Part shown: positions 33,643 to 42,466 of the stretch, piece after piece
Layout: every line of letters begins with the position of its first letter
Numbering within the stretch: position 1 is the stretch's first letter
NCBI GenBank assembly: GCA_014238785.1
Contig: JABAAL010000008.1
Span: forward strand, 1 to 64,000
Source: Phycisphaerales bacterium
Lineage (GTDB): Bacteria; Planctomycetota; Phycisphaerae; Phycisphaerales; SM1A02
DNA: 64,000 nt
Reading direction: 5' to 3'
Notes under the pieces: model-generated
Seen by the model: only the letters and a program-made list of their open reading frames with translations
Told to the model about the DNA's origin: nothing
Databases searched by the model: none
Position numbers and translations under genes: made by a program

Positions 33643-34549
33643 CGAGATTCTCTTGTGGCATTATTCTCCCCACAACTGGTGAGTCTTCCGTAGATTCAGT
33701 GAAAGCGCCAACTCTTCTTGCCAGTTCCGCTGCACGTCCTTCACTTCCTGCCGTTACTTCAACAAGTGGCGCAGGTGGAACATATATTTCCTCAAGCCAC
33801 GAAACAAGTGCTTCAAAATCTCGTTCAGCTTCGCTGTCTGGCGCGAACGTAATCACAGGTTGACCAAAACTCGCAGCTTCACGAAGCGTTTCATGATCGC
33901 GAATGACTGTCGGAGCGACTTCAGGTGCGAAAGATTCCTGTAACGAAGCGAGGAGTTTTCTTGCAAGTGGGGACGAACGGTGAATCGACGGAATAATTCT
34001 GCATGGAAGTGGTTTGCCAATTCTTGCAATAAGGGCATCGATTGTTTTTCTTTGCCTCCGCGCGCCACGCAACGAAAAGTATCCAGTTTCAACCGGAATT
34101 AATGCCTCGGTTGCTGCTCGAAGTGAGTTGTACGTCAACAATCCAATATTTGGAGGGCAATCAATGACGCATCGATCAAAATCGTTACTCCAAAGTTTCA
34201 GCAGACCTTCCAATCGGCGGTCGCGATCGGGCATTGTCTGAAGGCTGCCACCTGGCGCTTCAAGTGCCGAGAGCATCATCGTGCTTGGTGCAAGATGTAG
34301 ATTTCGCGTTATTTCCCACAGATAAGACTCTTTATCGAGCGTCTCATCGTGTGGCGAAATCATGGCATCGCCGATATGCCGTTCTATTTGTTCTTCGGGG
34401 ACACCCAAACCTGCGGCGCAGTGTGACTGGGGATCCATATCGATTAATAACGTCCTAAGACCTCTGCGAGCGTAAACAGCAGCAACATTTATTGATGTTG
34501 TTGTTTTCCCACAGCCCCCCTTTTGATTAATAATTGCAAATGTACGCAC
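33626..34549 (-). CDS. ParA/MinD-family ATPase
   Basis: 307 residues. Deviant Walker A KGGCGKTTTSINVA with the signature Lys at the first K, switch I DMDPQSHCAAGLG, and Walker B CVIDCPPNIGLL are all present. ParA ATPases use DNA- or membrane-bound dimer gradients to place chromosomes, plasmids or protein assemblies. GTG 34549 is preferred: GAGAGGAT sits just upstream and the next longer start is TTG at 34570. No parB is adjacent and no parS-like palindrome was seen, so a chromosome-segregation role is unproven. Confidence 0.88.
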   Translation of the reverse strand: MRTFAIINQKGGCGKTTTSINVAAVYARRGLRTLLIDMDPQSHCAAGLGVPEEQIERHIGDAMISPHDETLDKESYLWEITRNLHLAPSTMMLSALEAPGGSLQTMPDRDRRLEGLLKLWSNDFDRCVIDCPPNIGLLTYNSLRAATEALIPVETGYFSLRGARRQRKTIDALIARIGKPLPCRIIPSIHRSSPLARKLLASLQESFAPEVAPTVIRDHETLREAASFGQPVITFAPDSEAERDFEALVSWLEEIYVPPAPLVEVTAGSEGRAAELARRVGAFTESTEDSPVVGRIMPQENLDAAKL

Positions 34550-34645
34550 AAGAATCCTCTCTGGCTCCAAAAAAGAAGCAACAATTCTTTATCGGAACCG
34601 TTGGCTCGTTTCCTTGAGAAAGAGACAGGGAGGTTGATGGGCAAA

Positions 34646-35755
34646 TTATGAAGAAGTTACGCCAACAGAAGCCCAAGCGAGCAATATTGCGTTCTTGTCA
34701 ACATCATCGACGATCATCGCGCCATCTTTGGATGGAAGCACGAGGCGATTGCACGAATCGATAACTTTTTTATCTTTCTGCATGAGACCCATTGCATCTT
34801 CAAGTTGGATGGGCATAGGCAGCCTGGTGGGTAAGCCTATCGAAACAAGAAGTACGCGGATTTGATCAACAAAATCGGCGTCAATCATGCCAAGGGCTTC
34901 GCTACACGAACAAGCTGCACACAAGCCAATTGAAACTGCCTCGCCATGAAACAGCCCCAACTCTTTCATTGGTTCGATTGCATGTGCAAATGTGTGCCCC
35001 AAATTAAGAAGCGCCCGAGAGCCAGCCTCTCTCTCGTCTTTTGCTACTACTTCTGCCTTAATTGCAACGCTCTGAGTTACGAGTTCAATCAGAACTTCTT
35101 CATCACGATTGAATATTCCATCGTGATTCTCTTGAATGAAAGATATCACTTCTGGATGCCCAAGCATTGCATGCTTCACGCATTCAGCAAGTCCACAACG
35201 GAGCTGTCGATCATCAAGCGTTTGTAACGCTGACACATCAGCGACAACCAACCTTGGTTGCCAAAATGAGCCCGCTAAATTTTTACCTAATATTGTTGTG
35301 CCATCTGGACGCTTCGTTGGCAAATTGATTCCAGTTTTTCCGCCAACCGATGCATCAACCATGGCCAACAGTGTTGTTGGAACTTGTATCAACGGTACAC
35401 CTCGAAGGTATGTCGCAGCTGCGAATCCACCAACATCTCCGGTAAGACCACCGCCAATTGAAATAACAACAGTACCCCGATCACACCCTTGGTTGAGCAT
35501 AGAGGACCAAATGCTATCAATTGTATCTGCTATTTTGTTTGATTCAACAGCTTCAAGCGCGTAGTGGTCTGTTTTACAAGCAAACGAATCCATTGCAATT
35601 TCACCATGCGTGGCTTCGACATTTGTATCAAGCACAAAGAAAAACTGTGATGCGGAGAGTACATCCTGCACTAAACAATTAAGTTCGGGCAAGATGTTGG
35701 AGCCGATGAGTACATCATACGATCGCTCTTGAAGAGAAACTTGAACTCTATTCAT
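34646..35755 (-). CDS. aroB: 3-Dehydroquinate synthase
   Basis: 369 residues, standard length. SIGGGLTGDVGGFAAATYLRGVPLIQVPTTLLAMVDASVGGKTGINL is the NAD-binding and catalytic core; zinc ligands lie in LAECVKHAML, LNLGHTFAHAIE and LFHGEAVSIG. It makes 3-dehydroquinate from DAHP in the shikimate pathway. The start overlaps the stop of the upstream membrane-protein gene by 4 bp. Confidence 0.95.
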   Translation of the reverse strand: MNRVQVSLQERSYDVLIGSNILPELNCLVQDVLSASQFFFVLDTNVEATHGEIAMDSFACKTDHYALEAVESNKIADTIDSIWSSMLNQGCDRGTVVISIGGGLTGDVGGFAAATYLRGVPLIQVPTTLLAMVDASVGGKTGINLPTKRPDGTTILGKNLAGSFWQPRLVVADVSALQTLDDRQLRCGLAECVKHAMLGHPEVISFIQENHDGIFNRDEEVLIELVTQSVAIKAEVVAKDEREAGSRALLNLGHTFAHAIEPMKELGLFHGEAVSIGLCAACSCSEALGMIDADFVDQIRVLLVSIGLPTRLPMPIQLEDAMGLMQKDKKVIDSCNRLVLPSKDGAMIVDDVDKNAILLAWASVGVTSS

Positions 35756-36474
35756 CTATCGCCTTCCGATTGTTGGTGCATTGCTGCAAGTGCTTGGGAT
35801 GCGTCTTCTGGCAATTCGCCTGCATTCTCATTCGCCGCACTAATTACTTCTTCTGTTTCAATAGATAGTTTTTGTTTTTGATATTTCTTATTTGTTCCAA
35901 GTCGAGAAAGAACAAAGACAATAACAGAACCAAGTGCAACTATTGGCAACAGAATAAAAAGGAGAGATGCTTCTGAAGAAGTTGCAAGGATTGGAATAAC
36001 AATCGAAGACGTCACAAACGTAGGGTACATTCTGAACCGCTTGTCGCGACCCTCCATTTCAATCGTTTTGTAAAACCTTGCAGGAACTTGCAATCGCATT
36101 CCTTGTTGAAGTTGCGATTCCCCAACAACATACAAGCAAAAAGGTGTGCCTTTTGAATTTCTGATAAACCATTCTTCAATTCCGTCCCAAGGTTCTTGGA
36201 GTCTATTTCCTTGTTCAGCAACGCCTTGAAGTGAAAATACTCGCCCTCTTGCACGGCTTGGATCCTCCATAATCCAATCGAGCCCCTGCGCATGCTCTGC
36301 GAGAATAGTGTCATCCCAGACCAGTACGTCCTCCACAAGTGCTGCAAAGCCCTCGCCTAAGGAATCTGAGCCATCAACAACGGTTTGTAGGCGTTCCATC
36401 GCACCAACGCCAAGTTGCCTCTCTTCATCGGAAGGTGAAATGAGGCACAAAAGGAGTGTCTGAAGAATGAACAT
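35752..36474 (-). CDS. Membrane protein of unknown function
   Basis: 240 residues. A short hydrophobic N-terminus (FILQTLLLCLI) may be a signal sequence; a soluble region follows, then one or two helices (SSIVIPILATSSEASLLFILLPIVALGSVIVFVL) and a charged tail. There is no family I can name. It leads the unit with aroB. TATCCT ends 6 nt before its ATG, so its mRNA may be leaderless. Confidence 0.6.
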   Translation of the reverse strand: MFILQTLLLCLISPSDEERQLGVGAMERLQTVVDGSDSLGEGFAALVEDVLVWDDTILAEHAQGLDWIMEDPSRARGRVFSLQGVAEQGNRLQEPWDGIEEWFIRNSKGTPFCLYVVGESQLQQGMRLQVPARFYKTIEMEGRDKRFRMYPTFVTSSIVIPILATSSEASLLFILLPIVALGSVIVFVLSRLGTNKKYQKQKLSIETEEVISAANENAGELPEDASQALAAMHQQSEGDR

Positions 36475-36480
36475 TTTCTA

Positions 36481-36486
36481 AGGATA
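36481..36486 (-). promoter_or_regulatory. Putative -10 element, leaderless start before aroB operon
   Basis: TATCCT on the minus strand, 6 nt (TAGAAA), then ATG at 36474. It lies 44 bp from the divergent tRNA-Glu. Confidence 0.4.
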
Positions 36487-36530
36487 CACGCAGCAGCAAT
36501 CCCGCGAGTACGGTATCATTCCTCGCCGTA

Positions 36531-36604
36531 GGTCCCATCGTCTAGCCAGGTCAGGACACCAGGTTTTCATCCTGGGAACAGGGGTTCGAATCCCCTTGGG
36601 ATCA
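36531..36604 (+). tRNA. tRNA-Glu (anticodon TTC)
   Basis: A complete cloverleaf: acceptor GGTCCCA pairs with TGGGATC (one G-U), anticodon stem CCAGG/CCTGG encloses TTTTCAT with anticodon TTC, and the T arm is AGGGG-TTCGAAT-CCCCT. The CCA end is not encoded (A at 36604, then TTA). TATCAT at 36514-36519 is a likely -10. A single tRNA, 20 bp before the PagL-like gene. Confidence 0.95.
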
Positions 36605-36624
36605 TTAAAAGTGGAGTTTTCATC

Positions 36625-37260
36625 ATGATTCAAGTGCTCACGATCATTCTTACCTCTGCTTCGGCAGAATACAAACCCATTGATATTGCTGCTGCGTCCT
36701 CCCTTACGTTTACGTATACCGAAGAATTGCTTGCTGAGCAACCAGTCAAAAACTCCGAGGGTACACCCTTATCTGTTTCTTCCTCCGTTTGGGGCAACGA
36801 AGGAACTTGGCGTTGGGGACTTCAAGCGGGCTACGCTAAGGATTTCAAACATTCAGAAAATACCCTTGTTGATTTTGGGGTTGAATTTGAATATTTTGTC
36901 GCCAATAACCTCAGCCTCGATATGGGGTTAGCTGGGATTAGTATTGATCAAGAGGGTAAAAATACGCGCGGGCTTAACGCCACGCTTCAATTACGGTGGC
37001 ATTGCATCACAGAGGATCGCTGGTCCTTTTTCCTTGAGTGCGGCGCTGGCTTGTTGCAAACGAGCAATAAAGTGCCTTCTGAAGGTTCATCTTTCAATTT
37101 TACTCCACAAGCTGGGCTAGGCTTTACGTTCGATATAGGCAACCAAGCGAGGTGGATGATTGGGGCGAAGTGGCATCACATTTCAAATGCCAATACGCAT
37201 AGTTCAAACCCAGGTCGCGACTCCGGAATGGTTTGGACAGGCATTTCATTTCCATTCTAA
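36625..37260 (+). CDS. PagL-like lipid A deacylase / acyloxyacyl hydrolase family
   Basis: 211 residues. A beta-barrel-like chain ends WMIGAKWHHISNAN, NPGRDSGMVWTGISFPF, closely matching the C-terminus of PagL (HxSN, NPGxxS, terminal aromatic). In PagL the His and Ser of this region, with a Glu further on, remove the 3-linked acyl chain of lipid A at the outer membrane. The N-terminus is a short signal-like segment (MIQVLTIILTSASAE). GTGGAG lies before the ATG. Together with lpxB it indicates a modified LPS outer membrane. Confidence 0.8.
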   Translation: MIQVLTIILTSASAEYKPIDIAAASSLTFTYTEELLAEQPVKNSEGTPLSVSSSVWGNEGTWRWGLQAGYAKDFKHSENTLVDFGVEFEYFVANNLSLDMGLAGISIDQEGKNTRGLNATLQLRWHCITEDRWSFFLECGAGLLQTSNKVPSEGSSFNFTPQAGLGFTFDIGNQARWMIGAKWHHISNANTHSSNPGRDSGMVWTGISFPF

Positions 37261-37315
37261 GAACGTGCGTCTTTTTAGGTTTTTGGTTTGTCTCATCAGA
37301 CGAACGGTTAAGCAT

Positions 37316-37340
37316 AAAAAACAATCCCGCAGGTCGTTAA
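37316..37340 (+). repeat. Short dispersed repeat, copy A
   Basis: AAAAAACAATCCCGCAGGTC and following bases. Closely similar stretches occur at 51638-51663 and 51677-51700, with a shorter match (CAATCCCGCGAGT) at about 36498-36510. Three copies sit in the same orientation near the ends of minus-strand operons. The rest of 37261-37446 shows nothing I can support. Confidence 0.4.
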
Positions 37341-37446
37341 TCTGAAAGCACTTGGCCTGGCAACATCGCATTGCTATCCAATACTTGAGCCAGACCGACC
37401 ACCCTGCCATAGCGGCAAAAAAAGTATTGCACGTTGGCCTAAGGTA

Positions 37447-38703
37447 TTACCCGTCAAACTTTGCCAGAGCAAGTGAAACGTTATGTCCACCGAATCCGAA
37501 AGAATTGTTCAAAGCAACTTTTATCTCGCGTTCCTGTGGTGTATTCGCGACAAAATTCAAGTCAAAGCCATCGTCGGGATTGTCAAGATTAATAGTTGGT
37601 GGCATTACACCCTCATTGATTGCTTTTACAACCGCTATTGATTCAACGCCACCAGCTGCACCAAGCGTATGGCCGGTGCATGATTTTGTTGAACTCATTG
37701 CAAGGTTGTATGCATGATTACCAAAAAGAGTTTTAACTGCATGCACTTCAGCTGCATCGCCAAGTGGGGTCGATGTGCCGTGAGCATTTATGTAATCAAC
37801 TTGGTCAGTATTAATATTTGCATGTCGAAGCGCAGCTGTCATCGCCGCTTTTGCGCCTGTACCTTCTGCATCTGGTGCCGCAATATGAACGGCATCACCA
37901 GTAATTCCAAATCCTACTATTTCTGCAAGAATGGATGCACCGCGAGCCTTTGCGTGTTCTAACTCTTCGACTGCCAAAACTGCTGCGCCTTCTGCAAGAA
38001 CAAACCCATCTCGGTCACGATCAAAGGGTCGCGAAGCAAGCATTGGTTCATCGTTCCGTGTCGAGAGCGCTTTCATCGCAGAAAATGAACTTACGCAAAC
38101 AGGACAAACTGCTCCTTCTGCTCCGCCAGCGAGTATGAAATCTGCTTGGTTCATCGCGATAAACATATACGCCTCTGCAAGCGAATGTCCACCTGTCGCA
38201 CAAGCAGTTGCAGGTGCAGAATTCACGCCGCGCAAGTTAAAACGAATAGAAACGTTTCCTGCAATAGCGTTCACCATAAGTTTAGGAACAGTAAAGGGAC
38301 TAAGTCTTCGAGGACCTTTTTCCTTAAGCACGCCTGAAAAATGTTCAATTGTTTGTATTCCGCCAACACCAGAACCGATGACAACACCACGTCGATAGGC
38401 GTCGCCCTGCTCCCAATCTAAACCACTATGTTCCATCGCTTCGATTGCTGCCCATAATCCGAGTTGCGCGAACCGATCGGTTTTTTTAATCTCGCTGTTA
38501 TCCAATTTATCAGCAGGATTCCAATCGTGTACCTCGCCCGCAATACGAGAGGGCCATCGATCATCTTGTTCAAAAGCTGTAATTGGACCAACCCCAGAAC
38601 GTCCTTCAAGCAAGCCAGACCATGTCGAATTAACATCGTGACCTAAATTTGAAATGGCTCCGAGGCCCGTTATTACAACGCGACGTTGAGAGTTTGATGT
38701 CAT
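37447..38703 (-). CDS. fabF: 3-Oxoacyl-ACP synthase II
   Basis: 418 residues, the usual length. Catalytic Cys in ATACATGGH, His in NAHGTSTPLGD and His in KSCTGHTLGAAGG; C-terminal NNSFGFGGHN is diagnostic. It elongates acyl-ACP with malonyl-ACP. It is the last gene of the rpmF-to-fabF cluster, 14 bp after acpP. Confidence 0.95.
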   Translation of the reverse strand: MTSNSQRRVVITGLGAISNLGHDVNSTWSGLLEGRSGVGPITAFEQDDRWPSRIAGEVHDWNPADKLDNSEIKKTDRFAQLGLWAAIEAMEHSGLDWEQGDAYRRGVVIGSGVGGIQTIEHFSGVLKEKGPRRLSPFTVPKLMVNAIAGNVSIRFNLRGVNSAPATACATGGHSLAEAYMFIAMNQADFILAGGAEGAVCPVCVSSFSAMKALSTRNDEPMLASRPFDRDRDGFVLAEGAAVLAVEELEHAKARGASILAEIVGFGITGDAVHIAAPDAEGTGAKAAMTAALRHANINTDQVDYINAHGTSTPLGDAAEVHAVKTLFGNHAYNLAMSSTKSCTGHTLGAAGGVESIAVVKAINEGVMPPTINLDNPDDGFDLNFVANTPQEREIKVALNNSFGFGGHNVSLALAKFDG

Positions 38704-38717
38704 ACCGTAACTCAGTA

Positions 38718-38966
38718 TTATTCAGCGCCAGATGCGCCAGCGATAAAATCAACCGCGCTTCCAACTGTTTGAATTTGTTCTGCTTTGTCATCAGGAATTG
38801 ATGTCGAAAACGCATCTTCAAGTTCCATCACCAATTCAACGGTGTCAAGACTATCTGCATTCAAATCATTTGCGAAACTAGATTCTAGTTTCACTTCTGC
38901 TTTATCAACTCCAAGTTGAGTTGAAACGATATCGATTACTTTTGCTTCAATTTCTGTACGGGTCAT
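38718..38966 (-). CDS. acpP: Acyl carrier protein
   Basis: 82 residues, acidic, with the phosphopantetheine serine in [14 protein letters not shown]. It carries growing acyl chains. AAGGAGAT precedes the ATG. It appears to have its own promoter (TATAAT at 39016-39011), which would allow the high level needed for ACP. Confidence 0.96.
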   Translation of the reverse strand: MTRTEIEAKVIDIVSTQLGVDKAEVKLESSFANDLNADSLDTVELVMELEDAFSTSIPDDKAEQIQTVGSAVDFIAGASGAE

Positions 38967-39010
38967 CGTAGGTATCTCCTTAAAAATCCGGGACTATCGC
39001 GGATGTCGGT

Positions 39011-39053
39011 ATTATATCACGGAGTCGAATCGCTGGGCACACCGCAGCGATTC
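39011..39053 (-). promoter_or_regulatory. fabG-acpP spacer: 9-bp hairpin and TATAAT promoter
   Basis: On the minus strand GAATCGCTG (39053-39045) pairs with CAGCGATTC (39035-39027); then comes TATAAT (39016-39011), 45 nt before the acpP ATG. The hairpin lacks a T run, so it may be an mRNA processing or stability element rather than a terminator. No good -35 is seen. Confidence 0.5.
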
Positions 39054-39059
39054 CCTCTT

Positions 39060-39809
39060 TTAGCAGGTCAATCCGCCGTCAACGACAAGGACCTGCCCAG
39101 TTACGTAGCCTCCGCCTTCGGATGCTAAAAACGATACTGCAGCAGCAATTTCTGAGGGCTGACCATACCGTCGTAGCGGAACAGAGTTCTCAACGCCTTT
39201 TCTAATTTCATCGCCAAGCACCGCTGTCATATCAGTTTCAATAAAACCGGGGGCAATTGCATTTGCAGTAATACCTTTTGAACCAAACTCTTTTGCGATA
39301 GTCTTGGTAAGACCGACCAATCCTGCCTTTGCAGCAGCGTAATTCGCTTGACCAGCATTTCCGTTTAAGCCAGTTACCGAAGTGATGTTTATCATCCGAC
39401 CCCAACGTCCCCGCATCATAGGGCGCGCAGCAGCTTTGCAGCCGGCAAACGCTGCTTTAAGATTCACATTGATGACAGCATCAAAATCTTCTTCGGACAT
39501 TCTAAGCATCAAACCATCTCTCGTCATCCCTGCGTTGTTCACAAGGACATCGAGTCGACCGTACGTTTTAACTATTGCTTCGATCGTGGCTGTATATGCA
39601 GTGGAATCTAACAGATCGCAAACATGCGAACTCGCCTGCCCACCCCCGCCTTCAATTTCAGCTTGAACTTGCGCGAGCGCTTCCGCGTTCCGGGCGATTA
39701 GTGCGACGTTGAATCCGTCTTCTGCAAGTTTTGTTGCAATAGCCCGGCCAATTCCACGGCTTGCACCTGTAACAACAGCAATTCTACTTTCGTCTACGTT
39801 ATTACTCAC
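39060..39809 (-). CDS. fabG: 3-Oxoacyl-ACP reductase
   Basis: 249 residues. NADPH loop GASRGIGRAIA, NNAGMTRDGLMLRM, and the catalytic Ser-Tyr-Lys in ITSVTGLNGNAGQANYAAAKAG. It reduces 3-oxoacyl-ACP. The start is GTG at 39809 with GGGAG upstream. Confidence 0.95.
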   Translation of the reverse strand: MSNNVDESRIAVVTGASRGIGRAIATKLAEDGFNVALIARNAEALAQVQAEIEGGGGQASSHVCDLLDSTAYTATIEAIVKTYGRLDVLVNNAGMTRDGLMLRMSEEDFDAVINVNLKAAFAGCKAAARPMMRGRWGRMINITSVTGLNGNAGQANYAAAKAGLVGLTKTIAKEFGSKGITANAIAPGFIETDMTAVLGDEIRKGVENSVPLRRYGQPSEIAAAVSFLASEGGGYVTGQVLVVDGGLTC

Positions 39810-39829
39810 GATTACTCCCTACTAGTACG

Positions 39830-40564
39830 TTAGTCTAAAGGTCCACCTGGAGCCGTTGGAGCGCCAGGGCTTGGGTTCGGTCCTGGTCCTGGTCTTGGTC
39901 GACCGGAACCTGTTGATTCACTAGAGCCTGAGGTTGAACCACCAAAAATAGTGTATGAAGAATCATCATCTGGTTGATTCGCGATTTCAATCATCTCTTC
40001 TTGAAGTTCAAAAAAGTTTGTCAACCAATCGCCACGCAAAATGTTTGCAAGGTTTGGCGGTGTTTGCGCTGCAGCAAAGGTGAATGCACCACCACTTTTT
40101 GTTAGATACCAAACCTGCACCTGATAGTCCATGCCAATTTCATAGACACCCATCAAACATTGGCGACCATCTGGGCTTGAGCCGATTTGTATAGCAACAT
40201 TTGAAACGTCATCCATTTGCGAGGCTAGTCCATTCTTAACCATTTCGTCAAGTGAAATCTGATCCATTTCTGGAAGAACTTTTTTCAATGAGACTGTATC
40301 AACGTTCAACATAGCGTTGAAGAATTCCAATATTGCAATTCTAGAAGGTTCATCTTTTGGCGCTTCTTCCTCCTCCAATTTCACACGTGGGTCGATTGAT
40401 AGTTTGTTCATCAAAACTTCTATCGTTTTTGCCTTTGGTTTAGGTGGTGGTGGTGCTTTAACAACTGGCTTTGGCGGTTCAACAACTTCTTCAGTGCAGC
40501 CATTACCCAACGTTGAGAAACCAATCAAAAGCATTGCAATTATTGTGATTTTACGTAGGTTCAT
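39830..40564 (-). CDS. Proline-rich lipoprotein inside the fatty-acid cluster
   Basis: 244 residues: lipobox LGNGC (Cys23), a Pro/Lys-rich linker (PPKPVVKAPPPPKPKAK), a soluble domain of about 130 residues, then a Ser/Gly and Pro/Gly-rich tail (GRPRPGPGPNPSPGAP). The linker could span periplasm or peptidoglycan. No domain is recognised. The start overlaps fabD by 14 bp, so it is translated with fabD, yet nothing in it suggests lipid enzymology. It is an unusual member of this cluster. Confidence 0.6.
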   Translation of the reverse strand: MNLRKITIIAMLLIGFSTLGNGCTEEVVEPPKPVVKAPPPPKPKAKTIEVLMNKLSIDPRVKLEEEEAPKDEPSRIAILEFFNAMLNVDTVSLKKVLPEMDQISLDEMVKNGLASQMDDVSNVAIQIGSSPDGRQCLMGVYEIGMDYQVQVWYLTKSGGAFTFAAAQTPPNLANILRGDWLTNFFELQEEMIEIANQPDDDSSYTIFGGSTSGSSESTGSGRPRPGPGPNPSPGAPTAPGGPLD

Positions 40565-41468
40565 TGTGTGTTTCTACCTTCACGTCTCGAGTTATACGTC
40601 GCATGAGTCCACGTAGGACGCCGCTTGGAGCAAGTTCATGCCAACTGCACCCATCATACCGCGTTGCCATCTTGCTGCAAGATTGTGCCCAACGGACTGA
40701 GTCGGTTATTTGGTCAACAAGCCGATCGGCAATGGCTTCTGGTGTATGCAATGCAGCTGTTACATTCGACCAAACATCGATTTCTGGTGTGTTCAACATT
40801 GCCTCTGCAAGTGCTTGGCGCATGCCCTCTGCTGCAGGCGCCATAAACGGTGAATGAAACGCACCCGCGACAGATAACGGCGTTGCTCGAACACCTTTTT
40901 CTTCTGCGAGCGTTGCAACACGTTCGCATGCAGAAACCGATCCACTCAAGACGGTTTGTCCGGGAGCGTTAAAGTTTGCAGCGACAAGAATTTCATCGCC
41001 CTCTCTTGCTTCATCACAAAGTGCGAGGGCCGCTTCATCGTCACCCATCACGGCGACCATTGTGCTTTCTTTTGCTTCGGCTGCTGCTTGCATAAGTTGT
41101 CCACGCTTTGCGACAAGACGCAAACCATCGGCGAATGAAAAGACACCAGCAAGATGAAGCGCCGTGTACTCGCCAAGCGACAACCCAGCTGCTGCAACCA
41201 TCTCGCCTTCAAGCCCCTGTTCGCGAAGACCATGCCACGACGCAACCGAGCATGTATAAATTGCTGGCTGACTTATGTTCGTCTTGTTAATTTCACCACA
41301 GGGATCATTGAAACAAATTTCACTCAGTGGCAATCCAAGTGCGTTACCAAGAACTGCATCCGCTTCTTCAAAAATTGTTTTTGCTGCAGGCGAAGCATCA
41401 AACCATGCTTTGCCCATACCTGCTTTTTGTGCGCCTTGTCCCGGACACAGTGCAACGAGTTTTGGCAT
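40551..41468 (-). CDS. fabD: Malonyl-CoA:ACP transacylase
   Basis: 305 residues. CPGQGAQ at the start, active Ser in AAGLSLGEYTAL, His in GAFHSPFM, and Gln/Asn pocket residues typical of FabD. It loads malonyl groups onto ACP. ATG 41468 is preferred to a codon 10 residues earlier; GGAG lies upstream within the spacer after fabH. Confidence 0.94.
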   Translation of the reverse strand: MPKLVALCPGQGAQKAGMGKAWFDASPAAKTIFEEADAVLGNALGLPLSEICFNDPCGEINKTNISQPAIYTCSVASWHGLREQGLEGEMVAAAGLSLGEYTALHLAGVFSFADGLRLVAKRGQLMQAAAEAKESTMVAVMGDDEAALALCDEAREGDEILVAANFNAPGQTVLSGSVSACERVATLAEEKGVRATPLSVAGAFHSPFMAPAAEGMRQALAEAMLNTPEIDVWSNVTAALHTPEAIADRLVDQITDSVRWAQSCSKMATRYDGCSWHELAPSGVLRGLMRRITRDVKVETHNEPT

Positions 41469-41470
41469 TG

Positions 41471-42466
41471 TTAAATTCTCCAAGCGCTGCTTGCCCATGT
41501 AAGCCCACCGCCAAAAGCGAGAAGCACGATGACATCGCCTCGATTAATTTTTCCATCTTGCCAAAGTTGATCAAAGCAAAGCGCAGCTGCGCCTGCGGAA
41601 CTATTTCCAAAGTGACTGATGTTTTTATACACTTTTGCGTCATCGAGTCCAAGTTTTTTTTGTGCGGATTCGATGATGCGCATGTTTGATTGGTGGCAGA
41701 TAAATTGACTTACGTCATCTGGCGTCAAGCCCGTTTCTTCAAGGAGTGTTTCTGCAATTTCCTGGAATGTCGTCACAGCAAACTTATAAACTTCCTTGCC
41801 ACGCATACGCAAATTCCCGTATGTTGTTGTAGCAGTATCTCCCTCAACAACTTCTTCTTCACACGAGGGAATATACAACGCTGGCCACGGCTCGCCATCT
41901 GCGTTCATGGTCTGAAAGAAACAACCAATTTCTGGGTCGTCGCATGTTTGCAAAATGACTGCGCCTGCGGCGTCACCAAACAAAATGGAAGTGCCGCGAT
42001 CAAGTGGGTCGGTCAATTTGCTCATTGCATCACAACCAATAACGGCGATCGTATGTTGCCTGCCGCTTCGAATCAAACTGTCTGCAAGGTTCATCGCATA
42101 CACGAAACCAGAACATGCCGCAACAATATCAAATGCACCAGCGGGCGCAGCGTTCACTTCATTTGCAACACGACAAGCATTTGACGGACACGTCATTTCA
42201 GACGTCACCGATGCACAAATAATCAGCGAGAGGTCGGAGCCCTTCATGCCTGCATTATCCAGTGCTTTTTTCAGTGCGCGGGTTTGCAACTCAAACGTAC
42301 CCTCATCCTCGCTGCAGTAATGCCGTTCAATAATACCAGTGCGTTGTTCAATCCACTCGACGTCGACGTCAAAGCGTTTTGCCAACTCTTCATTACCAAG
42401 AATATTATCTGGAACAGCAGAGCCCGTACCAACAACACGAACACCACACGGCTTGAACGTTGTCAT
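41471..42466 (-). CDS. fabH: 3-Oxoacyl-ACP synthase III
   Basis: 331 residues. Catalytic Cys in DIVAACSGFVYA, His in FICHQSNMRI and Asn in ISHFGNSSAGAA. It starts fatty acid synthesis by condensing acetyl-CoA with malonyl-ACP. Its ATG overlaps the plsX stop by 4 bp. Confidence 0.95.
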   Translation of the reverse strand: MTTFKPCGVRVVGTGSAVPDNILGNEELAKRFDVDVEWIEQRTGIIERHYCSEDEGTFELQTRALKKALDNAGMKGSDLSLIICASVTSEMTCPSNACRVANEVNAAPAGAFDIVAACSGFVYAMNLADSLIRSGRQHTIAVIGCDAMSKLTDPLDRGTSILFGDAAGAVILQTCDDPEIGCFFQTMNADGEPWPALYIPSCEEEVVEGDTATTTYGNLRMRGKEVYKFAVTTFQEIAETLLEETGLTPDDVSQFICHQSNMRIIESAQKKLGLDDAKVYKNISHFGNSSAGAAALCFDQLWQDGKINRGDVIVLLAFGGGLTWASSAWRI

